Source of the DNA: Glaciihabitans arcticus
GTDB taxonomy: Bacteria > Actinomycetota > Actinomycetes > Actinomycetales > Microbacteriaceae
Direction: 5' to 3'
DNA: 64,000 bases
Assembly (NCBI RefSeq): GCF_004310685.1
Contig: NZ_SISG01000001.1
Coordinates: forward strand, 372,001 to 436,000
Below the pieces are notes generated by a model that made no database searches, was not told the origin of the DNA, and saw only the letters and a program-made list of their open reading frames with translations. Position 1 is the stretch's first letter, and each line of letters opens with the position of its first letter. Below, piece after piece: positions 1 to 10,630 of the stretch. The translations under genes and the position numbers were made by a program.

Positions 1-1611
1 GTTCTCCAGCGTGCTAGTGACACGGGATGTCTCGGCCGCAAGTTCTGCCTTGCCCTGCTTGATCTCGGCGGCGAGTGCCGATCGCGCCTCGGTGGCCTCG
101 GCCTCGAGGTCGCCCCTGACCTGTGCGGTCTCGGCTTCGAGTGCTGCCTTGACCTGTGCGGTCTCGGTTTCGAGTGCTGCCTTGACCTGTGCGGTCTCCG
201 CCTCGAGCGCGGCCGTGACCTGCGCTGTCTGAGCTATGAGCGCAGCCTCGACCTGTGTCGTTCTTGTCTCGAGTTCGGACGTGACGCGTGAGGTCTCGGC
301 TGCGAGTTCTGACGTCACGCGGGTGGTCTCGGCCTCGAGCTCGGCCTTCACACGGGTGGACTCGGCCTCGAGCTCGCCGGTGACGCGCGCGGTCTCGGCC
401 TCGAGTTCGTCGGTCACCCGTGCGCTCTCCGCCTCAAGATGTGCGGTGACCTCTGCGGTCTTCGTGGCCAGTTCGTTCTCCACGCGCGCCGTCTCGGCGG
501 CGAGCGAGTCGGTGACGCGCACCGTCTCGGTCGCGAGGGACTCGGTGATGCGGGTCTTCTCGCCGGAGAGGAGGGCGCGAGCCTCCTTCTGTTCGGTCGC
601 GAGCGCGGCCTTCGCCGTGCGGATCTCGATCGCCAGCGCCTTGCGCTGTGCGGCCGTGTCGTCATCGAGTGCGGCGCGGGCGGCGGACGTATCGTTCTCG
701 AGCGCGGCGCGGGCGGCGGCGATGTCGTTCTCGAGCTCCTCGCGCGACGTGCGCGACTCGTTCTCGAACGCCTCGCGGGCGGCGGCGGTGTCGGCCTCGA
801 GCGCGGCCCGCGCGGCTGCGGTCTCGTTGGCGAGCTCCTCGCGCGCCGTTGTGATCTCGCGCTCGAGATCGGTGCGTCCCTGCTCCACGTCGCGCGCGAG
901 ATCTCCGCGCAGGCGCGTGTTCTCCGCCTCGTACTCGGCGCGGCCGTGCTCGGTGTCGCGGGCGAGTTGCGCCGCGGCATCCCGTGTCGCTTCTGCCTCA
1001 CGGCTCGCAAGGGCCTTGAGCTCTGCGGCTTCCCTCTCGCCCTCGGCGCGCAGGGCAGCGGCCTCGCGCTTGGTCAGGGCACGCGCCTCCGCGGCCTCGG
1101 TTGCCACGGCGCCGCGGATGGATGCGGCCTCACGCAGCGCGTCGTTGACGATGGACTCGGCCTCCGTGGCCGAGCGGGCGAGCACGTTCTCCGCTTCGAT
1201 GCGGGCCGTGTCGAGGGTGGTCTTCGAGCGGGCTTCCGCGTCGGCGAGCTGGCGGGCGGCGGCGTCGCGTGCCTCGTTCGACAGGCGCTGCACCTCGCCC
1301 TGGACAGAGCTGCGGAGCTTCTCGGCGTCGAGATCGGCCTGGCTGATCAGGCGGGTGGACTGTTCTTCGGCGACGCGGAGGGTGTTCTCGAGCTTCGTGC
1401 CGAGACCGCTGTAGGTCGGGGTACCGGTCTCGTCGAGCTCGGCCTGCAGGTCTTCGGCGACGGCGGCGAGGCGCTTGGCCTCCTTGGTGGCTTCGACCCG
1501 GTCGGCGTTGGCTTTGATGAGTTCGCGCCGCAGGTCCTGGATCGCCTTGTCGACGGCGTCCTTCCTGTAGCCACGCATTTCGGTACCGAAATCTGCGTCG
1601 TCAGCTGCCAC
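1..1611 (-). CDS. Long hendecad-repeat coiled-coil protein with DivIVA-like N-terminus (partial, 3' end off window)
   Basis: The frame is open from a GTG at 1611 to the window edge (537 codons, no stop). A good ribosome site (AAGGAG at 1625-1620, 8 nt spacing) sets the start. Residues 8-31 (FGTEMRGYRKDAVDKAIQDL, then RREL) resemble the start of DivIVA-type proteins, which have an RGY-x-VD pattern. The rest is uninterrupted Ala/Glu/Thr/Arg-rich coiled coil. From about residue 213 onward it is built of 11-residue units such as VTDELEAETAR, VTGELEAESTR and VKAALEAETAQ, about 29 in a row up to the edge. No signal peptide or membrane segment is visible. By analogy with actinobacterial cytoskeletal coiled coils (DivIVA, Scy, FilP) a polar-growth or scaffold role is possible, but that is inference. 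Long opposite-strand frames here are shadows of the repeat. Confidence 0.8.
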   Translation of the reverse strand, partial: MAADDADFGTEMRGYRKDAVDKAIQDLRRELIKANADRVEATKEAKRLAAVAEDLQAELDETGTPTYSGLGTKLENTLRVAEEQSTRLISQADLDAEKLRSSVQGEVQRLSNEARDAAARQLADAEARSKTTLDTARIEAENVLARSATEAESIVNDALREAASIRGAVATEAAEARALTKREAAALRAEGEREAAELKALASREAEATRDAAAQLARDTEHGRAEYEAENTRLRGDLARDVEQGRTDLEREITTAREELANETAAARAALEADTAAAREAFENESRTSREELENDIAAARAALENDTSAARAALDDDTAAQRKALAIEIRTAKAALATEQKEARALLSGEKTRITESLATETVRVTDSLAAETARVENELATKTAEVTAHLEAESARVTDELEAETARVTGELEAESTRVKAELEAETTRVTSELAAETSRVTSELETRTTQVEAALIAQTAQVTAALEAETAQVKAALETETAQVKAALEAETAQVRGDLEAEATEARSALAAEIKQGKAELAAETSRVTSTLEN

Positions 1612-1647
1612 GAGAATTGCTCCTTGTCCATAAAACCGGATTTCTCG

Positions 1648-1653
1648 AGTTTA
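1648..1653 (-). promoter_or_regulatory. Candidate -10 box of the coiled-coil gene
   Basis: TAAACT reads on the minus strand, about 37 nt before the GTG start at 1611. This would give a leader of roughly 30 nt containing the AAGGAG ribosome site. No convincing -35 was found. Confidence 0.35.
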
Positions 1654-1904
1654 GTGGTCGCCCGTGAACCGGCGACTCGCGCATTCGCATCACGCGACCC
1701 GCTGTTGCCAGAGGTTTCCCAGTAGAACCGTTAGGCGTCACCGTGGGGTATCCGGTATTCTGGGATGTCTTTGCAGTTGCCTTCCCGAACGCCGGTTTCG
1801 GGAAATCCTCTACTCGCCCCCTAGTGCGAGCACCCGCTAATGGCGGGGAGGACGCTGCGGCCCTGGTCCATGAGACCGGGCTGGGCAGGCGACTCGAGAG
1901 GAGA

Positions 1905-3704
1905 ATGTCCGTGCGATTCGTACTCGCTATCGTCTGCTTCGTGCTGGCCGCCCTGTCCATCGGGCTCGGCATCGCACAGCGGACCGTCTTTGCCCTCCCC
2001 AAGGAGACCAGCGCCTCTGTCGAACTCGACACGAGCGCCAAGGTCACCGTGATCGACGGCGAGACCCTCAACGCCTTCCCGCGCAGCCAGACCGTCGCCA
2101 TCAGCGGCGCGCGCACCATCTTCGCCGCCTACGGCCGCACGACCGACGTCAACGCCTGGATCGGCGACGTCAGCCGCAACGACATCACGATGACCGAAGA
2201 GGGCAAGTTCGTGTCGAAGCTCACGAGCGGCTCGGGTGACGACCTGCCCTCGCCCGAGGGATCCGACCTCTGGTACCTCGACTACACCAAGGAGACGGCG
2301 CTCCGCATCACGATCAACGTGCCGGAAGACGTGTCGCTCATCATCATGTCCGACGGTGTCGCCGCGGCCCCGTCCCGCGTGAGCGTGACCTGGCCGCTCG
2401 ACAACTCCACGCCGTGGGCCATCCCACTCGTCGTCGGTGGAGCGATCGTGCTCCTGCTCGGCCTCGCCCTGCTGTTCTGGGCCGTGAGCCACCTGCGCAG
2501 CGCCCGTGGACCGCGCCGCAAGTCGCAGAAGATGCCCAAGCTGCCGCGCCAGCCCCGGTACAAGCCGAGCCGGGTGCGCCCGAAGGCCATCGAGGGCAGG
2601 CCCAGCAAGAAGGCGATCGAGGCCCCGCGCGGACGTCGATCGAGCCGCACGAGCATGATCGCCGTTCTCCCCGTCGTGCTGGTCGGATCCCTGGTTCTCG
2701 GCGGATGCAGCACCGACTTCCTGGCCGCAAACAGCCCGCAGCCCCCGCCCGTCGCCGTCGCGAGCCCCGAGGCCGCCGACGCCGAGGTGACCGAGGCTCC
2801 CGCCGTCACGAAGCCGCAGGCCAACCGCATCATCGCCCGCATCTCGGCGATCACGGCCGAGGCCGACACCGACCGCGACGCAGCAGTGGCCGCCACCCGT
2901 CTCGCCGGCCCTGCCCTCGACCTGCGCCTCGCCAACTACAAGATGCGCAAGGCCGACAAGACCATCAAGGCGCTCTCGGCGATCCCCGCAGGCCCGGTCG
3001 AGCTCACCCTGCCGCAACAGAACAACGACTGGCCCCGCACGGTCTTCGCTATCGTGCAGAACGATGTCGACGAAGAGGGCCAGAAGTTCTACGTCGCCGT
3101 CGTGATGATCCAGGACGATGCACGCTCGCAGTACAAGGTGCACTATGCGATCACGCTCGAGCCCGGTGCCGTCATCCCCAAGGTTGCATCGGCAGAGGTC
3201 GGAACCAACCGCCTCAGCGATGACATCGGACTGCTGACCATCGCACCGTCAGACCTCGCCATGGCGTACTCCGACGTGCTGATGAAGGACACCGAGAGCG
3301 AGAACTACGACCTGTTCGAGGCCGAAGGCGACACCCTGCGCGTCGCGGTCGGACTCGCCGCCAAGAAGACCGCGCAGAAGAAGCTGCCGAGCACGGCGAA
3401 ACTCATCTACGAGAGCGCGCTGGGCAACGGGCAGACAGTCACGCTCACGACCAATGACAATGGCGCCCTCGTCGCGGTGAACCTGAACGAGATCGAGACG
3501 GTGAAGGCCGTCGAGGCCGGGGCCGCCGTGAACGCGCCGAAGACCGTCAAGTCCCTGCTGGGAAAATCGCTCAGCACCAAGGGCATCAAGGCGACCTACG
3601 GCGACCAACTGCTGTTCTACGTGCCGCCCGCCACCGAAGAGGGTGGCAAGATCGTTCTGCTCGGCTACAGCCAGGGCCTCATCGCCGCATCGGAGCTTAA
3701 GTGA
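1905..3704 (+). CDS. Membrane protein with internal lipobox-like third hydrophobic segment
   Basis: ATG 1905 follows GAGAGGAGA, which fits a ribosome site better than the upstream in-frame starts. The 599-residue product has a hydrophobic N-terminal segment (about 4-23), a probable extracytoplasmic domain (about 30-165), a second membrane segment (171-193), and a very basic Pro/Lys/Arg linker (197-249). A third hydrophobic stretch ends in LVLGGC (Cys268), followed by a Pro/Ala-rich spacer and a C-terminal domain of about 300 residues. The second half looks like a complete lipoprotein precursor (basic n-region, h-region, lipobox, linker) fused to a two-TM protein. I do not recognise the domains. 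It overlaps the next gene by 4 nt, so the two are probably translated together. Function unknown. Confidence 0.8.
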   Translation: MSVRFVLAIVCFVLAALSIGLGIAQRTVFALPKETSASVELDTSAKVTVIDGETLNAFPRSQTVAISGARTIFAAYGRTTDVNAWIGDVSRNDITMTEEGKFVSKLTSGSGDDLPSPEGSDLWYLDYTKETALRITINVPEDVSLIIMSDGVAAAPSRVSVTWPLDNSTPWAIPLVVGGAIVLLLGLALLFWAVSHLRSARGPRRKSQKMPKLPRQPRYKPSRVRPKAIEGRPSKKAIEAPRGRRSSRTSMIAVLPVVLVGSLVLGGCSTDFLAANSPQPPPVAVASPEAADAEVTEAPAVTKPQANRIIARISAITAEADTDRDAAVAATRLAGPALDLRLANYKMRKADKTIKALSAIPAGPVELTLPQQNNDWPRTVFAIVQNDVDEEGQKFYVAVVMIQDDARSQYKVHYAITLEPGAVIPKVASAEVGTNRLSDDIGLLTIAPSDLAMAYSDVLMKDTESENYDLFEAEGDTLRVAVGLAAKKTAQKKLPSTAKLIYESALGNGQTVTLTTNDNGALVAVNLNEIETVKAVEAGAAVNAPKTVKSLLGKSLSTKGIKATYGDQLLFYVPPATEEGGKIVLLGYSQGLIAASELK

Positions 3705-4606
3705 CCAACCTGCCCGTCGGTGGCAACCTCCGTGGTGCCATCGACCTCTCGTCCCTCGTCAAGCCGCCGGCCCGTCCGGCCGGAGCGACACCCGCACCGG
3801 GAACGCCCTCGCTGGTCGTCGAGGCCACGGATGCCTCGTTCTCGAGCATCCTCGAGCTCTCGAACACCGTTCCGGTGCTCGTCGAGTTCTATGGCCCCGG
3901 CCTCGAGCCCGTGCTCGGCCCGCTCGTCACCAGCTACAGCGGCCGACTCGTGCTCGCCACGATCGATGGCGGACGCAACCCGCAGCTCGTGCAGGCCTTC
4001 CAGGTCACCGAGGTTCCCGCCGTTGCCGCCGTTATCGGCGGTCGCCCCCTGCAGCTCTTCGTCGGCCTGCCCGCCGAAGAGGAGGTGCGCCGCGTCATCG
4101 ACCAGATGCTCGAGGTCGCGGCCCAGCAGGGCGTGAAGGGCACCATCAACGCCGGCGCCGAAGGCGAGCCCGCCGAGCCCGTCGAGGAGCCGCTGCCCCC
4201 GCACCACCAGGAGGCCTACGACGCGATCGCGGCCGGTGACTTCGATCTCGCCATCAAGGAGTACGAGCTCGCCATCGTGCAGGACCCGCGCGACCACCTC
4301 GCCGTCGCCGGTCTCGCACAGGTGCGCCTGCTCTCGCGCCTCGACGGCCAGACCGCCGATGCCGTGCGCTCGGCCGCTGCCGCGGCTCCGGATGACGTCA
4401 CCGCCCAGCTCGCGGTCGCAGACCTCGACGTGTCGGGCGGCCACCTGGACGACGCGTTCTCCCGTCTCCTCGACCTGTTCCCCACGCTCGATGCGGAGGG
4501 GAAGAACAACGTGCGCGCGCGCCTGCTCGACTTCTTCGAGATCGCCGGAGCCGACGACCCGCGCGTCGCCACGGCTCGCCGTCGCCTGACGGGACTGCTC
4601 TACTAA
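3701..4606 (+). CDS. Thioredoxin-fold/TPR co-chaperone-like protein (YbbN/CnoX-like) lacking CXXC
   Basis: The GTG start at 3701 overlaps the preceding stop in a GTGA junction. Residues about 35-140 follow the thioredoxin pattern (SFSSILELSNTVPVLVEFYG, later a cis-Pro region EVPAVAAVIGGRP). The active-site position reads YGPGLEPV, so both redox cysteines are absent. The C-terminal half (about 165-301) is helical with TPR-like repeats (HHQEAYDAIAAGDFDLAIKE). This architecture matches YbbN/CnoX-type co-chaperones, which act as holdases and do not always keep CXXC. Without cysteines, protein binding rather than disulfide chemistry is likely. It pairs with the upstream membrane protein and is convergent with glgB. 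Confidence 0.85.
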   Translation: MTNLPVGGNLRGAIDLSSLVKPPARPAGATPAPGTPSLVVEATDASFSSILELSNTVPVLVEFYGPGLEPVLGPLVTSYSGRLVLATIDGGRNPQLVQAFQVTEVPAVAAVIGGRPLQLFVGLPAEEEVRRVIDQMLEVAAQQGVKGTINAGAEGEPAEPVEEPLPPHHQEAYDAIAAGDFDLAIKEYELAIVQDPRDHLAVAGLAQVRLLSRLDGQTADAVRSAAAAAPDDVTAQLAVADLDVSGGHLDDAFSRLLDLFPTLDAEGKNNVRARLLDFFEIAGADDPRVATARRRLTGLLY

Positions 4607-4632
4607 CTGGTTCGGGGTACGTGAATCGATCC

Positions 4633-4684
4633 AGTTGCGGGTTTTCGACCTCCGCAGCCGAGCGAAGATCGAAAAACCGCAACT
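4633..4684. terminator. Bidirectional hairpin between convergent genes
   Basis: Arms 4633-4648 and 4669-4684 are complementary over 16 nt with one mismatch (AGTTGCGGGTTTTCGA against TCGAAAAACCGCAACT), with a 20-nt loop. It lies between the ends of the thioredoxin-fold gene and glgB, where a two-way terminator is expected. Confidence 0.6.
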
Positions 4685-4711
4685 CGAAGGCGAGTCCCGC
4701 CGCAGGCTGAG

Positions 4712-6909
<2,198 letters not shown>

Positions 6910-6910
<1 letters not shown>

Positions 6911-8943
6911 CAGGAGCCCTTCGGGTAGTCGATGCGCAGGATGTGAACGGGTTCGGTGAATGCGTCGAGGCGCACGTAGTTGTCGGTGCCCCAGGTGAAG
7001 ACCTGGCCGGTGATGAGGTCGGTGACCTGATAGCTCGTGCCGGGCTCGAGGCCGAAGCGGGTGGGGTCGAGGTGCACCGTCGTCTCGCGCACCGAGTGCG
7101 GGTCGACGTTGGCGACGACGATGATGCCGTCGCTCGTGCCGGTGCCGGTGAACTGCGGAGCGAGGTACTTCGTATAGACGAGGATCGAGTCGTCGTCGCT
7201 CCAGTGCACGTCGAGATTGCGCAGCTGGCGAAGTGCGGGGTGCTGCGAGCGGATGACGTTCAGCTGCCGCAGGTACGGCGCGAGCGTCGTGCCTGCCTTG
7301 TCGGCTTCAGCCCAGTCGCGCTTCTTGTACTCGAACTTCTCGTTATCGATGTTCTCTTCGGCGCCGGGGCGGGCGACGTTCTCGAACAGCTCGTAGCCCG
7401 CGTACACACCCCAGCTGGGGCTGCCGGTCGCGGCGATGGCGGCGCGCACCTTGTAGGCGGGCTGGCCGCCGAACTGCAGGTACTCGGTGAGGATGTCGGG
7501 GGTGTTCACGAAGAAGTTCGGACGGAATACCGCACTCGTCTCGCGCGACACCTCGAACAGGTACTCCTCGAGCTCGACCTTGGTGTTGCGCCAGGTGAAG
7601 TAGGTGTACGACTGCTGGAATCCGATCGCGGCGAGCGACTGCATCATGGCCGGCTTGGTGAACGCCTCGGCCAGGAACACGGTGCCGGGATGCCGCTGCT
7701 CGACCTCGCCGAAGAGCCACTCCCAGAACTGCACGGGCTTGGTGTGCGGGTTGTCGACGCGGAAGATCGACACTCCGAGGCGGATCCAGTGCTCGACGAC
7801 CCGCAGGATCTCCTGGCGGATTCCCTCGGGGTCGTTGTCGAAGTTGAGCGGGTAGATGTCCTGGTACTTCTTCGGCGGGTTCTCCGCGTAGGCGATCGAG
7901 CCATCCGGAAGCGTCGTGAACCACTCGGGGTGCTCGGTCACCCAGGGGTGGTCGGGGGAGCATTGCAGCGCGAGGTCGAGGGCGACCTCGAGACCGTTCT
8001 TCTTCGCCTGCCCGAGGAAGTAGACGAAGTCCTTCTCGGTGCCGAGGTCGGGGTGGATGGCGTCGTGGCCACCCTCCGCGGCTCCGATCGCCCACGGCGA
8101 GCCGGGGTCGTTCGGGCCGGCGACGAGCGTGTTGTTGGGTCCCTTGCGGAAGGAGCGCCCGATGGGATGGATGGGCGGCATGTAGAGCACATCGAAGCCC
8201 ATCTCCGCGACGGCGGGCAGGCGCTTCGCAGCCGTGCGGAAGGTGCCGGAGACCCAGCTGCCATCCTTTAGCTGCTTGGAACCTTCGGACCGGGGGAAGA
8301 ACTCGTACCAGCTGCCGACTCCCGCACGCGGGCGTTCAACGCGCAGCTCGATGGTCGGGCTCGTGGTGGTGAGGCTCTCGACCGGGTTGGCGGCGAGGGC
8401 GGTGACGAGGCGGGGATCCTCGGCGACCCGAAGGCGGGCGGCGGGGGAGAGGCTCGTGTCGAGGAAGGCCCTGGCGGCATCCGTGAAGACCTTCGCCTTG
8501 CCGGCCTTCTTCACGAGAACGGCACCCTGCGCGAACATCAGCTCGACGTCGATGCCGGCCGGAACCTTGATCTCGGCGTTGTGCAGCCAAGTGGCCCAGT
8601 CGTCACTGAAGGCCTCGATGCGCCAGGTCCACATCCCGATGCCGTCGAGAAGAACGGATGCGCCCCAGCGATCGGTGCCCGGGGCGCCCGGCGCGAGCGA
8701 GTGACGCGACTCGGTGCCCGCGGGGGAGGTGAGCACGAGTCTCGCGCCCAGCTGGTCGTGGCCCTCACGGAAGATCGTGGCCGCGAACGGCACCACCTCG
8801 CCGGCCCACGCCTTGGCGGGCCAGAGGCCTTCCGGCTGTTGGGGTGAAAGATGTCTGATCGGGATGCGCCCCATCTTCGGGGCGAACGATCCCGCGGTGT
8901 CGGGTTGGTCGGATACGGCCGTGCCGTTGGTTGCAGTCGCCAC
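6910..8943 (-). CDS. glgE: Alpha-1,4-glucan:maltose-1-phosphate maltosyltransferase GlgE
   Basis: A GH13_3 enzyme that transfers maltosyl units from maltose-1-phosphate to growing alpha-glucans. Family hallmarks are MGRIPIRHLSP near the N-terminus, the region with YMPPIHPIGRSFRKGPNN, IFRVDNPHTKPVQFWEWL (nucleophile Asp) and GTVFLAEAFTKP (catalytic Glu). An ATG at 9015 would add a basic leader unlike the family. I chose GTG 8943 (VATATNGTAVSDQ, about 677 residues), though no clear ribosome site precedes it and an even shorter form near MGRIPIRH is possible. It is directly coupled to glgB. The companion genes treS and pep2/mak are not in this window. Confidence 0.93.
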
Positions 8944-9319
8944 ACTGCGACCGTACCGCTTAAGTCTGCGAGTCCGAGGGTGTGACGACCTGCCTGTCCG
9001 CATTAGGGGGGACAAACGGGGTACCCCCCGCTTTGGGGCAGCGAATGAGAGTAGAAGGCCTTGTCCACCAAAAGGCGGACAAGGTAGGTTCTTTCAAGGG
9101 CAGTTTCTCGCATTCACCTACGACACCTAGCAGTTAGTAGCCAAAGCCGGGAGTTGCCTACAAATCCGACATGCAGCAAAGCTGTCGGCAAAAACCAAGA
9201 CAACCCGAATGTCTTAAAGCTGTTCCTCAGCGCGCGCAATTCTGCCGTGCTGCGTTCGCGTGAGCCTCGGGTCCAATCAAATCCCGACATCACCTCGTGA
9301 TGACGCGAAAGGAATCGCA
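8944..9319. other. Divergent intergenic region between glgE and the SipW cassette, with several hairpins
   Basis: 376 bp without a credible gene. It holds the palindrome GGGGTACCCC (9018-9027) and a strong hairpin at 9059-9084 (CCTTGTCC...GGACAAGG). Smaller inverted repeats lie at 9166-9188 (CCGACA...TGTCGG) and 9197-9215 (AAGACA...TGTCTT). A GAAAGGA ribosome site precedes the ATG at 9320. Short frames here have no family resemblance. The region must hold the promoters for glgE and for the surface-protein cassette, but I could not place either with confidence. Confidence 0.5.
9059..9084. repeat. Strong inverted repeat in the glgE/SipW-cassette intergenic region
   Basis: CCTTGTCC (9059-9066) pairs perfectly with GGACAAGG (9077-9084), with further partial pairing inside an A-rich loop. 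It is not at the end of a gene, so it may be an operator, a leader hairpin or an early terminator for plus-strand transcription. Confidence 0.45.
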
Positions 9320-9928
9320 ATGAACAAGCTCGTTAAGGGTTCAATCGCTGGCGCAGCTGGCATCGCCCTCCTCCTCGGTGGTGCCGGAACGTTCGCTCTG
9401 TGGAACGACTCGGCCGCACTCACCGCCGCTACCGTCTCGACCGGTGAGCTCGACATCGACCTCACCGCCACGGCCGCCGTCTGGAACGACGTATCGACAA
9501 AGACCGTCGGTGGCGTCACCACCTCAAGCGTTCTCAACGGCGCGACGTTCAACCCGGCCACCCACAAGCTGGTCCCCGGCGACACCGTGACGTACACCAA
9601 GGAAGTAACCATCAAGGCCAACGGCAAGAACCTCGCCGCCAAGCTCGCGTACGTTCCCGGTTCGGTTGTCATCGACCCGACCCTCGCTCCCTTCGTTACG
9701 GTCACGGTTGGCGCGCCCACCGGTCTTCCGGCCTCCTGGAGCGCCGTCGCTACGACGCCCGCGGACGGTTCGTACATCATCACGCCGTCCACCACGGTGT
9801 CGACCGCAACGTTCAACGTCGTGCTCACCGTCAAGTTCCTTGACACGGCTGCAAACCAGGTAGGCCAGAACCTCACCGCCGTGAACCTCACCGGCGCTGC
9901 GTTCAGCCTCACCCAGGTCCGCCAGTAG
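9320..9928 (+). CDS. Secreted protein with SipW-type (alternate) signal peptide; candidate major fibre/matrix subunit
   Basis: This 202-residue protein begins MNKLVKGSIAGAAGIALLLG and continues into GAGTFALWNDSA (21-32) and ATVSTGELDIDL, the hallmark of SipW-dependent alternate signal peptides (TasA/camelysin-like). The mature part is Thr/Val/Ala-rich and predicted beta-rich, without cysteines. The start ATG 9320 has GAAAGGA at 9307-9313. A strong hairpin directly after the stop separates it from four tightly coupled genes, ending with a SipW-type peptidase that probably processes it. Its position and the hairpin suggest the abundant subunit of a surface fibre or matrix. That is inference by analogy with tapA-sipW-tasA of Bacillus, not homology shown here. 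Confidence 0.85.
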   Translation: MNKLVKGSIAGAAGIALLLGGAGTFALWNDSAALTAATVSTGELDIDLTATAAVWNDVSTKTVGGVTTSSVLNGATFNPATHKLVPGDTVTYTKEVTIKANGKNLAAKLAYVPGSVVIDPTLAPFVTVTVGAPTGLPASWSAVATTPADGSYIITPSTTVSTATFNVVLTVKFLDTAANQVGQNLTAVNLTGAAFSLTQVRQ

Positions 9929-9934
9929 CTGGTC

Positions 9935-9965
9935 GGGCGTGCCGCCTCAGGGCGGCACGCCCTTT
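9935..9965 (+). terminator. Hairpin terminator/attenuator inside the SipW cassette
   Basis: A perfect 12-bp stem, GGGCGTGCCGCC (9935-9946) with GGCGGCACGCCC (9951-9962), TCAG loop, then TTT. It follows the first SipW-type gene by 6 nt and precedes the co-directional downstream genes. It would raise the level of the first mRNA relative to the rest. Confidence 0.75.
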
Positions 9966-10045
9966 CCCGCGCCTTCGTCCCCCCGCGTCGGCGCGCCGTA
10001 GTTAACACCCCCGATATACCGGTTTCCGCCCGAAAGGAGGCCATC

Positions 10046-10630
10046 ATGCAGAACTCTGTGCCCGCTGGCCTCGCCACGGCCCCCTCTAAGACATCCGCCA
10101 TCCGTGCCTTGTTCGCCACGGCAGGAACGCTCGCCGCTGGAGTGCTGGTAGCAGTACTCGCGGCAGGTGGAACCTACGCCCTGTGGAACGACTCGGTTCC
10201 CGTGCAGGCAGCTACGGTGCAGACCGGCACAAGCGGTATCACCGTCAATGGCGCCGAGACTTTCAGCGTCGACCTCAGCGCGACTACTCTGCTGCCCGGT
10301 AGGTCAGTGGTTCCGGCAACGCCGATCGTGCTCAAGAACATCGGCGTCACGCCCCTCAGCGTGACCGCACCGAGCATTATCTTCACCGCGGAATCCAGTG
10401 CGCTTCAGCCGTACCTGCAGGTGTCGATGATCCAGGCCACCGGAACCACCTGCACGGTGACCGCCGATGGCACCCCGCTTCCGGCCGCGATAGCGCCCAT
10501 CGCTTTTACAGTCGGCCAGACCACCCCGGTCTGCCTCGAGATTCGCCTCGCGCCTGACGCCCCCGCTTCGGTGCAGGGCTCATCAGCGACGTTCCTCATC
10601 AGCCTCAACGCGGCGCAGGTGCGCCCGTGA
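10046..10630 (+). CDS. Second secreted protein with SipW-type signal peptide
   Basis: A 194-residue protein with a strong ribosome site (GAAAGGAGG). An N-terminal extension of about 20 residues precedes the hydrophobic core and then AAGGTYALWNDSVPVQAATV (39-58), the same motif as in the upstream gene (TFALWNDSA...AATVSTG). The mature region (about 65-194) is beta-rich with two cysteines (TGTTCTV and TPVCLEI) that could form a disulfide, unlike the first protein. The gene overlaps the adhesin gene by 4 nt (GTGA). A minor subunit, cap or anchor of the same surface structure is plausible. No firm family assignment beyond the signal peptide class. Confidence 0.83.
   Translation: MQNSVPAGLATAPSKTSAIRALFATAGTLAAGVLVAVLAAGGTYALWNDSVPVQAATVQTGTSGITVNGAETFSVDLSATTLLPGRSVVPATPIVLKNIGVTPLSVTAPSIIFTAESSALQPYLQVSMIQATGTTCTVTADGTPLPAAIAPIAFTVGQTTPVCLEIRLAPDAPASVQGSSATFLISLNAAQVRP

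Noticed and set aside
1-560. 33-bp tandem periodicity that could suggest a CRISPR array
   Set aside because: Units are contiguous, degenerate and in frame with an 11-residue protein repeat; there are no spacers.
236-1414. 392-codon plus-strand frame of Ser/Ala/Val-rich repeats
   Set aside because: It is the mirror of the coiled-coil repeat on the minus strand; composition is unlike a protein and there is no ribosome site.
9202-9226. GGAAC-N17-GTT on the minus strand as a SigR-type promoter for glgE
   Set aside because: Off-consensus in base and spacing and about 260 nt from the start; expected often by chance.
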